Assembly: GCA_902168105.1 (NCBI GenBank)
Contig: CABHOY010000091.1
Coordinates: forward strand, 62,001 to 126,000
Length of the DNA: 64,000 bases
DNA from: an uncultured Flavihumibacter sp.
GTDB lineage: Bacteria; Bacteroidota; Bacteroidia; Chitinophagales; Chitinophagaceae
Direction of reading: 5' to 3'
Shown one piece after another: positions 42,323 to 50,588 of this stretch (position 1 is the stretch's first letter; each line of letters begins with the position of its first letter). Both the position numbers and the translations under genes were made by a program. The notes below the pieces were generated by a model. That model was not told where the DNA came from. It made no database searches and saw only the letters and a program-made list of their open reading frames with translations.

Positions 42323-42495
42323 ATACTTGCTTTTCCGGAGAACCGGTCCCAGATAAAGACTAAAAAGCGTGCCACAGCGGGCCTGGCAGCATTAAAGATG
42401 CCTTAAAATCTATTGAAGCCCGGTTATGCCCGACGGTCAGGCATAATAACAGCAGAACCGTATAAATGGTTGGGTATATGTCTTTTCTACAATAA

Positions 42496-42526
42496 AAAAA
42501 CGTATGCATTTCGTGCATACGTTTTT
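42496..42526 (-). terminator. Terminator of the GH51 gene
   Basis: AAAAACGTATGCA (42496-42508) pairs perfectly with TGCATACGTTTTT (42514-42526) around a 5-base loop. It sits 20 bases past the GH51 stop and works on the minus strand, and may also act on the plus strand. Confidence 0.85.
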
Positions 42527-42546
42527 AATATTTTCTTAAGGAGTGT

Positions 42547-44526
42547 TTATTTATAGGGTATTGTGATCACGTTCAGGGAATTTGCCGCCAGCGAAACATC
42601 AACATTAGTCTTTCCTGCCTTCAGTGGTTGTTCGACCGGCTTTACAACGCCGGGATTATCCAGCGAATTAAAATCACCTTTGTTCTTTGCAGTCAATACC
42701 TGCTGCGTAGCTGCATTGCCTGTAGTTACCGCGCCTGTCAATACGAGTTTATAGTTCGTAGGTTGATCAGTAGTGTTAACGATTTTCAACAGTATCTTAC
42801 GGTTCTGCTGATCGATCGTAGCACTGGCGTAAACACCCTCCTGCCCTGTTAACGGCAAATTATTCACTGTAACAGGGATGGTGTGTGTGCCTTTATTATT
42901 TGCAAAGAGCTGCTGTACGTAATAGTTAGGTGTACCTACGGAACGCAGGTTATCGAACCAGATGAGGTCAGGCCGCCATTGCCATGCTTCCACGTGCGCT
43001 AAGAGTGGCGCATAAGATGACATTTGCACCACATCGGCATTCCTTTCAAGGCCTGTCATAAACGCCGCTTCTGCTAATGCACTTTCCCAGGTGTTACGTG
43101 TCTCACCCTGTTCCTTGTCATTTTCTTTTGACACTTTGATATGTGCCGCGTATTCGCCCGCGAAGATCTTTGGACCTTTGCGATCGTATTTGTCGTAACG
43201 GTTACTGTTCTTCAGAAACCATTCCGGTGGCATATAATAATGTTCATCTACAAAATCGGCTTTTGATGGCCGCAGCTTTGACCATAAATATTCAAAGCGC
43301 TCACCGCTTGAGAAAGGCCCTACGCTGGACACCAGTTTTATCTCCGGATGTTTTGATTTCAGTTCCTGTTCAAAACGCTGGTATCTGGCAATGTACTGAC
43401 TGTCCCATTGTTCGTTACCAACACCGATCATCTTAAGATCAAAAGGTTTTGGATGCCCCATTTCGGCCCTTAATTTACCCCACTTTGTATCGGTACTGCC
43501 GTTGGCAAATTCGATCAGATCTATGGCGTCCTGGATGTATTGGGACATGTCATCGTCTGCAGCCACTTCACCGGTGTTGAACTGGCAGGCCATACCGCAG
43601 TTTAATATCGGCAGGGGTGCTGCGCCTATATCTTCCGACAATTGAAAATATTCATAGAAGCCGAGACCATAACTCTGGAAATAGTCGCCCGGTGCACGGT
43701 GTGCAAATTCTGTATTCCAGCGATTGACGATAAGCGTACGGTCTTCTATTTTACCTACCGTCTTTTTCCATTGATAGCGGTTAGCCAGGTCACGACCTTC
43801 CACGATACATCCGCCTGGGAAACGAACGAATCCCGGATGCAGGTCTGCGAGAAGTTGTACAAGATCATTCCGAAGGCCGCCGGGACGCTGTTTCCAGGTA
43901 TCTTCCGGAAACAGGGAGACCATATCAATATCCAGGCTGCCATTACCGGAGAACAGCAACTTTAATCCCCCTTTGGCAACTGTACGGGAAGCGGTCACAG
44001 AGGCCGTATATTGCTTCCATTCTTTTCCGGGCGATGGAATAGTGGCTTCTCCGATATTCGCCCCGTTTTCGTCCACTAAAATGAGTTTTCCGGTAGGGCT
44101 CCCTTCTGTATTCCTGGCAAGGAAAGAAAAATTATAGCGCGCGTCTTTTTTAAACCCCATTCCCCTGAACCCTTCATTGACCATACCGTAAGAGCTATCG
44201 CCGGCCTGCACTGTTACATGTGCGAACCTCGGGTTAGCGGGATGCTCATTACCTCTGTTGACGATGAGGATATTGCCTGCGCCTCTTTTGCCGGTTTCCT
44301 TCCAGCCCATCAGGGGCTGTGAGAATTCGAAGGAGCGGTTCTTTACGAGCTCTGCGTAGATACCTCCATCAGCCGAAAAGTTAATGTCTTCGAAGAAGAT
44401 ACCCCACATGGTGGGTTGTACGGCCGCCTGTGGCTTATTCACACTTAATGTGATGGTTTGCGCAATAGATGTGCTGCCTGACAGCGACAGCAATCCTGCC
44501 GCTATAAGATTAAGAAATGTTTTCAT
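42547..44526 (-). CDS. GH51 alpha-L-arabinofuranosidase
   Basis: A 659-residue exported enzyme. The ATG at 44526 begins a signal peptide (MKTFLNLIAAGLLSLSGSTS, cleavage after SIAQ). An upstream in-frame ATG would add nine residues before it. The N-terminal part holds a CBM4/9-type carbohydrate-binding fold (FSFLARNTEGSPTGKLILVD). The GH51 catalytic barrel follows: FVRFPGGCIVEGRDLANRYQW, MIGVGNEQWDSQYIARYQRF with the acid/base Glu, and FAGEYAAHIKV with the nucleophile Glu. A C-terminal beta-sandwich ends the protein. It removes terminal arabinose from arabinoxylan or pectic arabinan. No sugar-uptake (Sus) genes or other glycosidases adjoin it. Confidence 0.93.
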   Translation of the reverse strand: MKTFLNLIAAGLLSLSGSTSIAQTITLSVNKPQAAVQPTMWGIFFEDINFSADGGIYAELVKNRSFEFSQPLMGWKETGKRGAGNILIVNRGNEHPANPRFAHVTVQAGDSSYGMVNEGFRGMGFKKDARYNFSFLARNTEGSPTGKLILVDENGANIGEATIPSPGKEWKQYTASVTASRTVAKGGLKLLFSGNGSLDIDMVSLFPEDTWKQRPGGLRNDLVQLLADLHPGFVRFPGGCIVEGRDLANRYQWKKTVGKIEDRTLIVNRWNTEFAHRAPGDYFQSYGLGFYEYFQLSEDIGAAPLPILNCGMACQFNTGEVAADDDMSQYIQDAIDLIEFANGSTDTKWGKLRAEMGHPKPFDLKMIGVGNEQWDSQYIARYQRFEQELKSKHPEIKLVSSVGPFSSGERFEYLWSKLRPSKADFVDEHYYMPPEWFLKNSNRYDKYDRKGPKIFAGEYAAHIKVSKENDKEQGETRNTWESALAEAAFMTGLERNADVVQMSSYAPLLAHVEAWQWRPDLIWFDNLRSVGTPNYYVQQLFANNKGTHTIPVTVNNLPLTGQEGVYASATIDQQNRKILLKIVNTTDQPTNYKLVLTGAVTTGNAATQQVLTAKNKGDFNSLDNPGVVKPVEQPLKAGKTNVDVSLAANSLNVITIPYK

Positions 44527-44934
44527 AAAGGGAATTGTTACAACAATATACATCCAAAAATCAATATCCCAAACATTTACAACTACTTTTTGTGTTAGAA
44601 TGACATTTAATTATACAGGATATCTGAAATGGACAAAAAACGCTTATGTATATACATGAGATGGTAGAAAACTGTGAAAGCGTGTACCCGGGATTGTTAC
44701 TACCTGTCTACAAAGTGGCTTTGCAGTCTTCTTACTTTTTCCAGTAAGAAGGACGTAGATCATCAAAACTACTCAAATAAGAAAAAGATTGTAATGTTAT
44801 GTAAATCAATAAATTAAAAAGAATCAAAATCGATTTAACATTTCCTTAGAGTATTCTCGCAAGATTTTGGTTGAAATGGTAGCAACCATCTTTTATTGAA
44901 TCTTTTATTTTTTAACCAGTTAAATTGAAAAACC
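44527..44934. other. Divergent intergenic region with a stem-loop
   Basis: 408 AT-rich bases between the GH51 start and the heptad-repeat protein. The only clear structure is CTTCTTAC (44728-44735) with GTAAGAAG (44744-44751), an 8-bp perfect stem around TTTTTCCA. No gene is supported. An A/T-rich leader precedes the ATG at 44935. Confidence 0.5.
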
Positions 44935-45546
44935 ATGAAAAAGCAATTATTGAGATTTGGCCTCATGGCTGGCCTGGGAGCATTCGTATTGACACAGACT
45001 AACGCAGCAAATGCAATGACAACAAATGCGGACACCGCGAACTTTGCATTGGATACTGCCAGCTTTGTAAGAGATACGGCAAACTTTGCACCAGACACCG
45101 CTAATTTTGCAATGGACACAGCTAACTTCGCATTGGACACGGCTAACTTCAAAGCAGACACGGCTAATTTCTCACCCGACACAGCCAGCTTCGTAAGAGA
45201 CACTGCTAACTTTAAGTTAGATACAGCTGCCTTCGTAAGTGACACGGCTGCCTTCGGCAAGGACACTGCCAGCTTCCATTTCGCAAAAGACACTGCATTT
45301 TTCAAAGACACCGCCAGCTTTGCTTTCAAAGCAGATACTGCAGCGGCGTTTAAATCTGCGGACACAGCGACAATGAAAGCCGACACAGCGACTGCCAGGG
45401 ACACAGCCAGTTTCGCAGCGAAACTGGATACTGCAACCGCTACAGCTGATACAGCTGCAACTAAACGCGACACAGCAGTGGTTAAAGACACTACTGTAAA
45501 AAGCCCGGCTGATACTTCAAAAGTGAAGAAGCCATCTAAGCAGTAG
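44935..45546 (+). CDS. Secreted DTANF heptad-repeat protein
   Basis: A 203-residue exported protein with a signal peptide ending near TNAANA. The rest is built from 23 units beginning with Asp-Thr. The first eleven are exact seven-residue units of form DTA(N/S/A)Fxx, such as DTANFAL, DTASFVR and DTANFKA. Later units lose regularity (six to nine residues), and the protein ends in a basic tail (KVKKPSKQ). The period is reminiscent of pentapeptide or ice-binding solenoids, but the seven-residue DTANF pattern matches none I know. I do not recognise a function. The matching terminator after the stop and the absence of operon partners show a single-gene unit. The antisense frame is a by-product of the repeats. 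Confidence 0.78.
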   Translation: MKKQLLRFGLMAGLGAFVLTQTNAANAMTTNADTANFALDTASFVRDTANFAPDTANFAMDTANFALDTANFKADTANFSPDTASFVRDTANFKLDTAAFVSDTAAFGKDTASFHFAKDTAFFKDTASFAFKADTAAAFKSADTATMKADTATARDTASFAAKLDTATATADTAATKRDTAVVKDTTVKSPADTSKVKKPSKQ

Positions 45547-45589
45547 AAAAGTGAACAACAACGTTATTACAGGTCTAAAAAATCAAAGG

Positions 45590-45623
45590 GCCGTCTCATG
45601 GATGCATGGGACGGCTTTTTTTT
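45590..45623 (+). terminator. Strong rho-independent terminator
   Basis: A 10-bp stem (45590-45599 with 45606-45615, one G-T pair) and a following run of T to 45623. It ends the heptad-repeat gene. Confidence 0.85.
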
Positions 45624-45704
45624 GTCCAAAGCCTCAACAACAAACTGCAGTTTTTTCCTGTGCCAGAACAATTCAAATTGCTATGTAAAGCTTAAATTGT
45701 GCAT

Positions 45705-45776
45705 CTGTAAAGTCCATACTGAATTTACAATTATCTGTAAAGTCAATCCTGATCCTCACTATAAAAACTGTAAAGT
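45705..45776. repeat. Three phased CTGTAAAGT direct repeats
   Basis: CTGTAAAGT occurs at 45705, 45735 and 45768, spaced 30 and 33 bases, about three helical turns. The last is embedded in AAAACTGTAAAGTTTT, a palindrome with a GTAA centre. A related TATGTAAAGCTT lies at 45682. Protein-binding array is a candidate reading. Confidence 0.5.
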
Positions 45777-45809
45777 TTTTCTGTATTAAGACATTCCTCG
45801 CTTTGATAC

Positions 45810-45909
45810 CGCTTATATATCGCTTAGATACCGCTAATCCTACGTTAATCTTACGTTCATGAACGTAAGATTAACGTAGGATTAGCGGTATCTAAGCGAT
45901 ATATAAGCG
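45810..45909. repeat. 100-bp perfect palindrome
   Basis: Every base from 45810 to 45909 pairs with its mirror position, with 50-bp arms meeting at TTCATGAA and no spacer. Each arm carries two related units, CCGCTTA and CCGCTAA, around GATA, and the arms also include ACGTTAATC and TTACGTTC steps. No T-run flanks it, so it is not an ordinary terminator. Confidence 0.97.
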
Positions 45910-46183
45910 AAGAATGGACGAAGCCAAACCGGATATTAATCCTCTTATTGGTTGACATGCCTCATTTATAATCCTGACAAGGTTGACATTCAATTCAGGG
46001 AGACGATAAATGCATTTCGTCCCCTCATTTTTGCGCTTTGTATACACGATTTGGCGTCTTGCATACATTGCCCGAAAACGCTTTTAAATCTCCCCTAATA
46101 TTGCATAATAAAACCACGGAAACCACCAGCAACCAGGCGTTGGGAGTTTCCAGGACAGTTCTTTGACTTATTGATCCATACAT

Positions 46184-46219
46184 AAAAAAACCGCCTCATT
46201 TTCCAATGGGCGGCTTTTT
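46184..46219 (-). terminator. Bidirectional terminator
   Basis: CCGCC (46191-46195) pairs with GGCGG (46209-46213), extended by ATT/AAT, flanked by A7 on the left and T5 on the right. It ends the minus-strand barrel gene (stop at 46238). Confidence 0.75.
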
Positions 46220-46237
46220 AAACATATAATAAATCTC

Positions 46238-46780
46238 TTAGAAGTTATAACCGGCTTTCAGACCGAAGAAACCACGTGTGCTGTTCTTAAACCATGCTTC
46301 GTATTTGGCTTCTACGTCCAGTCCAAGGAAACGGATACCCAGCCCTGGCGCCAGGATGGCTGCAGTACCTTTGAAATGGTCGCCTTCGCCACCTACGAAT
46401 GTAGCTGTACCGCCTTCAACTTTCACGTACAGTAACGGGAAGCCGAATTTGTACTTCAGACCCACTCTTACGGGCAGTGCTTTCAGCGATTCCCCCTTTA
46501 TACTGATCGTTTGACTGTTCTCATTGAGCGTCTGGTATGTTTTGCCCGGGAAATACATAAAACCTGCGGAACCCGTCACACCAAAACCTGCGATCAGTTT
46601 GATGTCGGCATTCAGGCCTCCACCAAAACCAGTGTTATTGGTTTCCTTAAAGTCCCCAACCGGGGTGCCGGTTTCAACATATGGGCCAATGCTGAATCCT
46701 TTCAATTGAGCTTTGGCCGTATTGCCGAACATGCAGGTGGCGGCAATGAAAAGGCCAGCGGTGTACAAGGTCTTTAACAT
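46238..46780 (-). CDS. Outer-membrane beta-barrel protein, PorT-like size
   Basis: A 180-residue exported protein (signal peptide ending NTAKAQ). The mature part alternates amphipathic strands: LKGFSIGPYVETGTPVG, GFGGGLNADIKLIAGFGVTGS, RVGLKYKFGFPLLYVKVEGG and GFFGLKAGYNF as the closing strand with an aromatic C-terminal residue. Eight strands would be a small barrel of the OmpX/outer-membrane-beta-barrel group. Ligand or partner is unknown. The gene sits alone between a palindrome-containing region and a small lipoprotein-like gene on the same strand (68 bases). Confidence 0.82.
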   Translation of the reverse strand: MLKTLYTAGLFIAATCMFGNTAKAQLKGFSIGPYVETGTPVGDFKETNNTGFGGGLNADIKLIAGFGVTGSAGFMYFPGKTYQTLNENSQTISIKGESLKALPVRVGLKYKFGFPLLYVKVEGGTATFVGGEGDHFKGTAAILAPGLGIRFLGLDVEAKYEAWFKNSTRGFFGLKAGYNF

Positions 46781-46848
46781 AGAGGATATTTTAAAATTTC
46801 CACAAATGTAATTAATTCACATTAAATCGAACAAACGGGTAAAAAGGG

Positions 46849-47220
46849 TTATTGTGGACGGACTTTGTAGACGGAATCCATACGTAAACTATCAGTGGGC
46901 GTTACCTTTTTAGCATCAGGTTTCGGAGCGGTCGCGGCGGTCTTGCCTTCCCGCGTTTCCTGTGGAGCGCCATTGGATTCTCCGGTAGGATATCCCATTT
47001 TAGCCAGATCTTTACGCGTCTTTTTATCGAAAAGATGCTGGGGCTTCTTCTCCTTCCTTAAACCTTCCTCAAACCGGTATTCCGCCCCTGCTCTCGGAGC
47101 GGGGTTATAACCACGGTCGGCGGTTATACAACTACTGCTGATTAAAATGCCTGCCAGGATACCGAGACCTGATATCATGCTGGCAGGCTGTTTAAATATT
47201 TTCCAGGTGGAGTTTAACAT
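46849..47220 (-). CDS. Small lipoprotein-like hypothetical protein
   Basis: A 123-residue protein with a hydrophobic stretch (MISGLGILAGILISSSC, near residue 30) ending in a possible lipobox SSSC, and then a basic, proline/glutamine-rich tail without folded-domain signs. The long hydrophilic head before the hydrophobic stretch is unusual for a lipoprotein signal, and a later start could be correct, though no ATG offers a better one. I do not recognise a family. It lies upstream of the barrel gene on the same strand. Confidence 0.5.
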   Translation of the reverse strand: MLNSTWKIFKQPASMISGLGILAGILISSSCITADRGYNPAPRAGAEYRFEEGLRKEKKPQHLFDKKTRKDLAKMGYPTGESNGAPQETREGKTAATAPKPDAKKVTPTDSLRMDSVYKVRPQ

Positions 47221-47308
47221 ATGCCTGGGTTTACTGTCCGGTTAAATAACGTCTATGTATAGCAATTATTATACCGCTCATCCGTTACAACGCTTACTAC
47301 CCTTATAA

Positions 47309-47340
47309 TAAAAAACCGGACTGGTAACTGCCAGCCCGGT
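47309..47340 (-). terminator. Terminator of the copper module
   Basis: On the minus strand ACCGG/CCGGT plus CTGG/CCAG stems with one mismatch enclose a six-base loop (47315-47340), followed by TTTTTTATT. It ends the CopA/HMA transcript. Confidence 0.85.
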
Positions 47341-47363
47341 AAACACTAAAAACTATCCCCTGA

Positions 47364-47573
47364 TTATAATTTCTCTGCCTTATAACCCGCCTTTTCCACT
47401 GCCCTGATGATCACTTCCGCAGGCACTTCGTCTGCAGAGATTGTGAGCACCTTATCCGGCGCAGCCGTATCCACTTTCCAGGCATTTTCGCCTGCTGCTT
47501 CATTCAGAAAGGGAGTTACTGTAGCGATACAACCGCCACATTTGATATTCGTCTTAAATTGTTGCGTTTCCAT
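47364..47573 (-). CDS. Small heavy-metal-associated (HMA) protein
   Basis: A 69-residue cytosolic protein of the HMA fold (beta-alpha-beta-beta-alpha-beta). The metal motif is IKCGGCIATV, a CxxC with glycines between the cysteines. Other features are KVDTAAPDKVLTI and EVIIRAVEKAGYKAEKL, the normal ending of Atx1/CopZ. It should carry copper(I) to the ATPase encoded 13 bases upstream on the same strand. Start ATG and length are standard for a stand-alone copper chaperone. Confidence 0.9.
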   Translation of the reverse strand: METQQFKTNIKCGGCIATVTPFLNEAAGENAWKVDTAAPDKVLTISADEVPAEVIIRAVEKAGYKAEKL

Positions 47574-47586
47574 GCTTATATGTTAT

Positions 47587-49833
47587 TTAGATTTTTGACC
47601 ATTTTAATCTGAGGCTATTGCTGACTACAGATACTGAGCTTAATGCCATCGCCGCTCCTGCTATCATAGGGTTGAGCAGGAACCCGTTCACCGGGAACAA
47701 TACACCTGCTGCCAGCGGGATACCGATCACGTTATAGACGAAGGCCCAGAAGAGGTTCTGCCTGATCGTATAGACCGTTTTACGGGACAAACGCAGCGCT
47801 TTGGGTATCACATTCAGGTCGGAGGTGATCAGCGTCATTTTGGCCACATCCATGGCTATATCTGACCCTTTGCCCATGGCAATGCTGACATCCGCCTGTG
47901 CCAGTGCATGACTGTCATTGATCCCGTCCCCTACCATTGCAACCACCCTGCCCCGCTGCTGCAGTTCTTCGACGAACGCCGCTTTGTCCGATGGCAGTAC
48001 GCCTGCCTTATAGTTTACAATACCTACCTGTTTCGCCACAGCCTCCGCTGTACGTTCATTATCGCCCGTCAGCATGTAAACAGCTATTCCGCTATTCTGC
48101 AGGGCTTTAATAGCTGATGCAGATGTGGACTTGATCTTGTCTTCAATCGCCACAATACCTAACAAGCGGTCTTCTGCTGCAAAACAGATGACGGTCCTGG
48201 CAGCATACTGCCATTCAGTGATCTTGCCGGCGATCTCTCTTTCAGCTTGGATACCATTTTCTGTCATCATCGCCATGTTACCGGCCAGATAACGTTTCCC
48301 GTTGTAATAAGCCTGTATCCCTTTACCGGTGATGCTTTCCACCTTTTCCAGCTGTTCCGCCGGAAGCGGCGTCACTCCTTTATCCTGCAACGCTTTTACA
48401 ATGGCTGTCGCCAACGGATGTTCCGACTGCATTTCCATTGTCAGCAGTATGCGCTGAAGTTCAGCCAACTCTTTATTGGCCCCTGGGAAATAGCTATTGC
48501 TTACAAGCGGCTTACCTTCTGTAATAGTGCCTGTTTTATCAAGAATAATAGCATCGACTTTATGCGCCAGTTCAAGGCTTTCCGCATCCCTGATGAGGAT
48601 GTTGTTTTCCGCTCCTTTTCCGACACCTACCATGATGGCAGTAGGCGTGGCCAGTCCGAGGGCACAGGGACAGGCAATGACCAGTACTGTTACTGCAGAC
48701 AGTAAACCATGTGTAAAGGCGTTCTCCCCTCCTGCCAGCATCCATACGGCGAAGGTGAGCAGTGAGATCCCTATCACGACAGGAACGAATATTCCCGCGA
48801 TCTTGTCCACCAGCTGCTGAACGGGCGCTTTACTGCCCTGCGCTTCTTTTACCATGCGGATGATCTGCGCCAGCACCGTATCGCCGCCTACCTTTTCCGC
48901 CCTGGAACGGAAACTGCCTTTCTGATTGATCGTACCGGCAAATACAGCTGTTCCGGACCCTTTCAGCACAGGCACAGGCTCGCCAGTGATCATACTTTCA
49001 TCCACCCAGGAAGAGCCATCTACTACTTGTCCGTCTACCGGAATACGGGCGCCTGGTTTTATTACAATAATATCACCTACCTGTACTTCACTAAGCGGAA
49101 CTTCTTTGATATTTATACCATCAGCAGCTACTACAAAAGCGGTAGCGGGCTGTAAACCCATTAACTTCTTTAATGCTGCGGATGTATTTGATTTTGCTTT
49201 CTCTTCCAATAAACGGCCTAACAGTATAAAACCTACAACAACTGCCGCTGCTTCGAAATATACATGCGCATGTAAACCACGTGCATGCCAGTAATGAGGG
49301 AACAGCGTGTTGAATACACTGAATATCCAGGCAATGCCTGTACTCAACGCTACCAGCGTATCCATATTGGCTTTACGGTGTCTGGCCTGCTTCCAGGCAT
49401 TGATGAAGAACTGTCTGCCCAGATAAAAAATAACGGGAGTAGATAATACCAGCATGATCCAGTTTGCATAAGGTATATCCATGAAGAACATACCGATCGC
49501 TACGACCGGTGCTGATAATATTAAAGCGGCAATTGTTTTTTTCTTCAGGCTTCTGTAGTGGTCCAGCTGGGCCTGTTCCTGAACCTGCTCACGATTATGC
49601 TCTTCTATGACGAGATCATAACCAATGCTGCGGATGACATTGCGTAATGAAACGGGCGTCACGCTTTCGCCATCGTATATTACACGGGCCGTCTGATCAG
49701 CATAATTGACGGAAGCCTCCTGTACACCAGGTGTAGACTGCAGCATGGTGGCCACGCTGACTGCGCAGGACGCGCAACTCATTTCCAGTACAGGGAATGT
49801 TTCTTTTATTATATGTCCGGTTGTTGTAGCCAT
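47587..49833 (-). CDS. copA: Copper-exporting P1B-type ATPase
   Basis: A 748-residue heavy-metal P-type ATPase. One HMA domain with MSCASCAVSV is followed by eight membrane helices. Catalytic motifs: GEPVPV (actuator), CPC in ACPCALGLATPTA (helix 6 metal site), DKTGTITEG with the phosphorylated Asp, HP motif SEHPLA and GDGINDSHALAQADVSIAMG. CPC and the downstream Met/Ser residues favour copper(I) export. I chose the ATG at 49833 because a promoter-like box (49848-49855) lies just ahead of it, over an in-frame GTG at 49848. The small HMA protein follows. Confidence 0.93.
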   Translation of the reverse strand: MATTTGHIIKETFPVLEMSCASCAVSVATMLQSTPGVQEASVNYADQTARVIYDGESVTPVSLRNVIRSIGYDLVIEEHNREQVQEQAQLDHYRSLKKKTIAALILSAPVVAIGMFFMDIPYANWIMLVLSTPVIFYLGRQFFINAWKQARHRKANMDTLVALSTGIAWIFSVFNTLFPHYWHARGLHAHVYFEAAAVVVGFILLGRLLEEKAKSNTSAALKKLMGLQPATAFVVAADGINIKEVPLSEVQVGDIIVIKPGARIPVDGQVVDGSSWVDESMITGEPVPVLKGSGTAVFAGTINQKGSFRSRAEKVGGDTVLAQIIRMVKEAQGSKAPVQQLVDKIAGIFVPVVIGISLLTFAVWMLAGGENAFTHGLLSAVTVLVIACPCALGLATPTAIMVGVGKGAENNILIRDAESLELAHKVDAIILDKTGTITEGKPLVSNSYFPGANKELAELQRILLTMEMQSEHPLATAIVKALQDKGVTPLPAEQLEKVESITGKGIQAYYNGKRYLAGNMAMMTENGIQAEREIAGKITEWQYAARTVICFAAEDRLLGIVAIEDKIKSTSASAIKALQNSGIAVYMLTGDNERTAEAVAKQVGIVNYKAGVLPSDKAAFVEELQQRGRVVAMVGDGINDSHALAQADVSIAMGKGSDIAMDVAKMTLITSDLNVIPKALRLSRKTVYTIRQNLFWAFVYNVIGIPLAAGVLFPVNGFLLNPMIAGAAMALSSVSVVSNSLRLKWSKI

Positions 49834-49847
49834 GTCCGATCTTTTCA

Positions 49848-49886
49848 CAAAGCTACCACCGTCTCAAACAAGGATTGTTATACAAT
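49848..49886 (-). promoter_or_regulatory. copA: Possible copA promoter and operator
   Basis: TAGCTTTG (minus strand, 49848-49855) fits TAnnTTTG. Upstream, ATTGT-TAT-ACAAT is a 5-bp inverted repeat at 49874-49886, where a regulator could bind. No convincing -33 box was found, so this is tentative. Confidence 0.35.
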
Positions 49887-49924
49887 GATGGGGAATATGT
49901 ATATAATTATGGGTGTATGTAACT

Positions 49925-50488
49925 TTATACCTTATCGAGCGGCTTCCTGTTGTTCTCTTTCAGCTGCCTGTACCCTGTTGGCGTCAAACCTGTTGTCTTC
50001 TTGAACTGCTGGGATAAATGCTGTACGCTGCTATAGCCAAGACTATCGGCTATTTCACTCAGGTTCATCTCATCGTATTGTAACAACTCTTTCACACGTT
50101 CAATACGTTGGAGGATCACGTACTTCTCGATCGTAAGACCTTCTGTTGAAGAAAACAGTGTAGAAAGATAGTGATAATCAACCTGTAATACATCCTGCAA
50201 GTAAACGGACAATTTTGTATTGAGCGTTTCATTCTCATTACCGTGGATCAGGCGGATAATGGCCGTTTTCAGCTTCTCTACGAGGGTCGTTTTCTTATCG
50301 TCCAGTAATTCAAAACCAAGATGATGCAATTGCTTTCCAAGTGTTTCCAGCTTTTCGGGAGCCGGTGTTTCTTCTAACTGAACATCGCCCAGATCTACTT
50401 TGGAATAAGTGATATCCAGTTTATCCAGCTCCTGTTGTACCACGAGGATACAACGGTTACAAACCATATTCTTTATAAAGAGATGCAT
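49925..50488 (-). CDS. AraC-family regulator with HMA-like N-terminus
   Basis: A 187-residue protein. The first 70 residues resemble a compact HMA fold: MHLFIKNMVCNRCILVVQQE supplies CxxC, and YSKVDLGDVQL and LHHLGFELLDDKK give the later strands. From about 100 the AraC-type double helix-turn-helix follows, with NLSEIADSLGYSSVQHLSQQFKKT being the second recognition module and the closing GLTPTGYRQLKEN. It sits directly upstream of copA in the same direction. The likely role is copper-sensing control of copA. AraC proteins normally carry a sugar- or ligand-binding cupin domain, so the metal-binding domain is a variation. Confidence 0.85.
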   Translation of the reverse strand: MHLFIKNMVCNRCILVVQQELDKLDITYSKVDLGDVQLEETPAPEKLETLGKQLHHLGFELLDDKKTTLVEKLKTAIIRLIHGNENETLNTKLSVYLQDVLQVDYHYLSTLFSSTEGLTIEKYVILQRIERVKELLQYDEMNLSEIADSLGYSSVQHLSQQFKKTTGLTPTGYRQLKENNRKPLDKV

Positions 50489-50588
50489 TGATCAGAATTA
50501 AAGGGGCAAAGTTAGGCGATAAAAAGAACTTATCTATATTTCGTCTATCTTGGGGCACAGTTGATTTAATATTCTAATCCTTATACCT

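Larger units (their letters stand above)
45547..46237. other. 691-base intergenic region rich in repeats
   Basis: No gene is supported. In order it contains the terminator of the heptad-repeat gene, three spaced CTGTAAAGT repeats, a 100-bp perfect palindrome, two GGTTGACAT motifs (45950 and 45981, 31 bases apart), a stretch with the related motifs TTTGTATACA and GCATACATTG, and the terminator of the minus-strand barrel gene. Confidence 0.75.

Noticed and set aside
44835..45491. Antisense 218-codon frame with AVS repeats
   Set aside because: It is the complement of the DTANF heptads. The sense frame has a signal peptide and its own terminator.
45810..45909. Palindrome as a simple terminator
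   Set aside because: Neither side has a run of T, and both neighbouring genes already have convincing terminators of their own.
45951..45976. TTGACA...TATAAT promoter
   Set aside because: The two motifs are only about 10 bases apart instead of 17, and Bacteroidota use a different promoter consensus.
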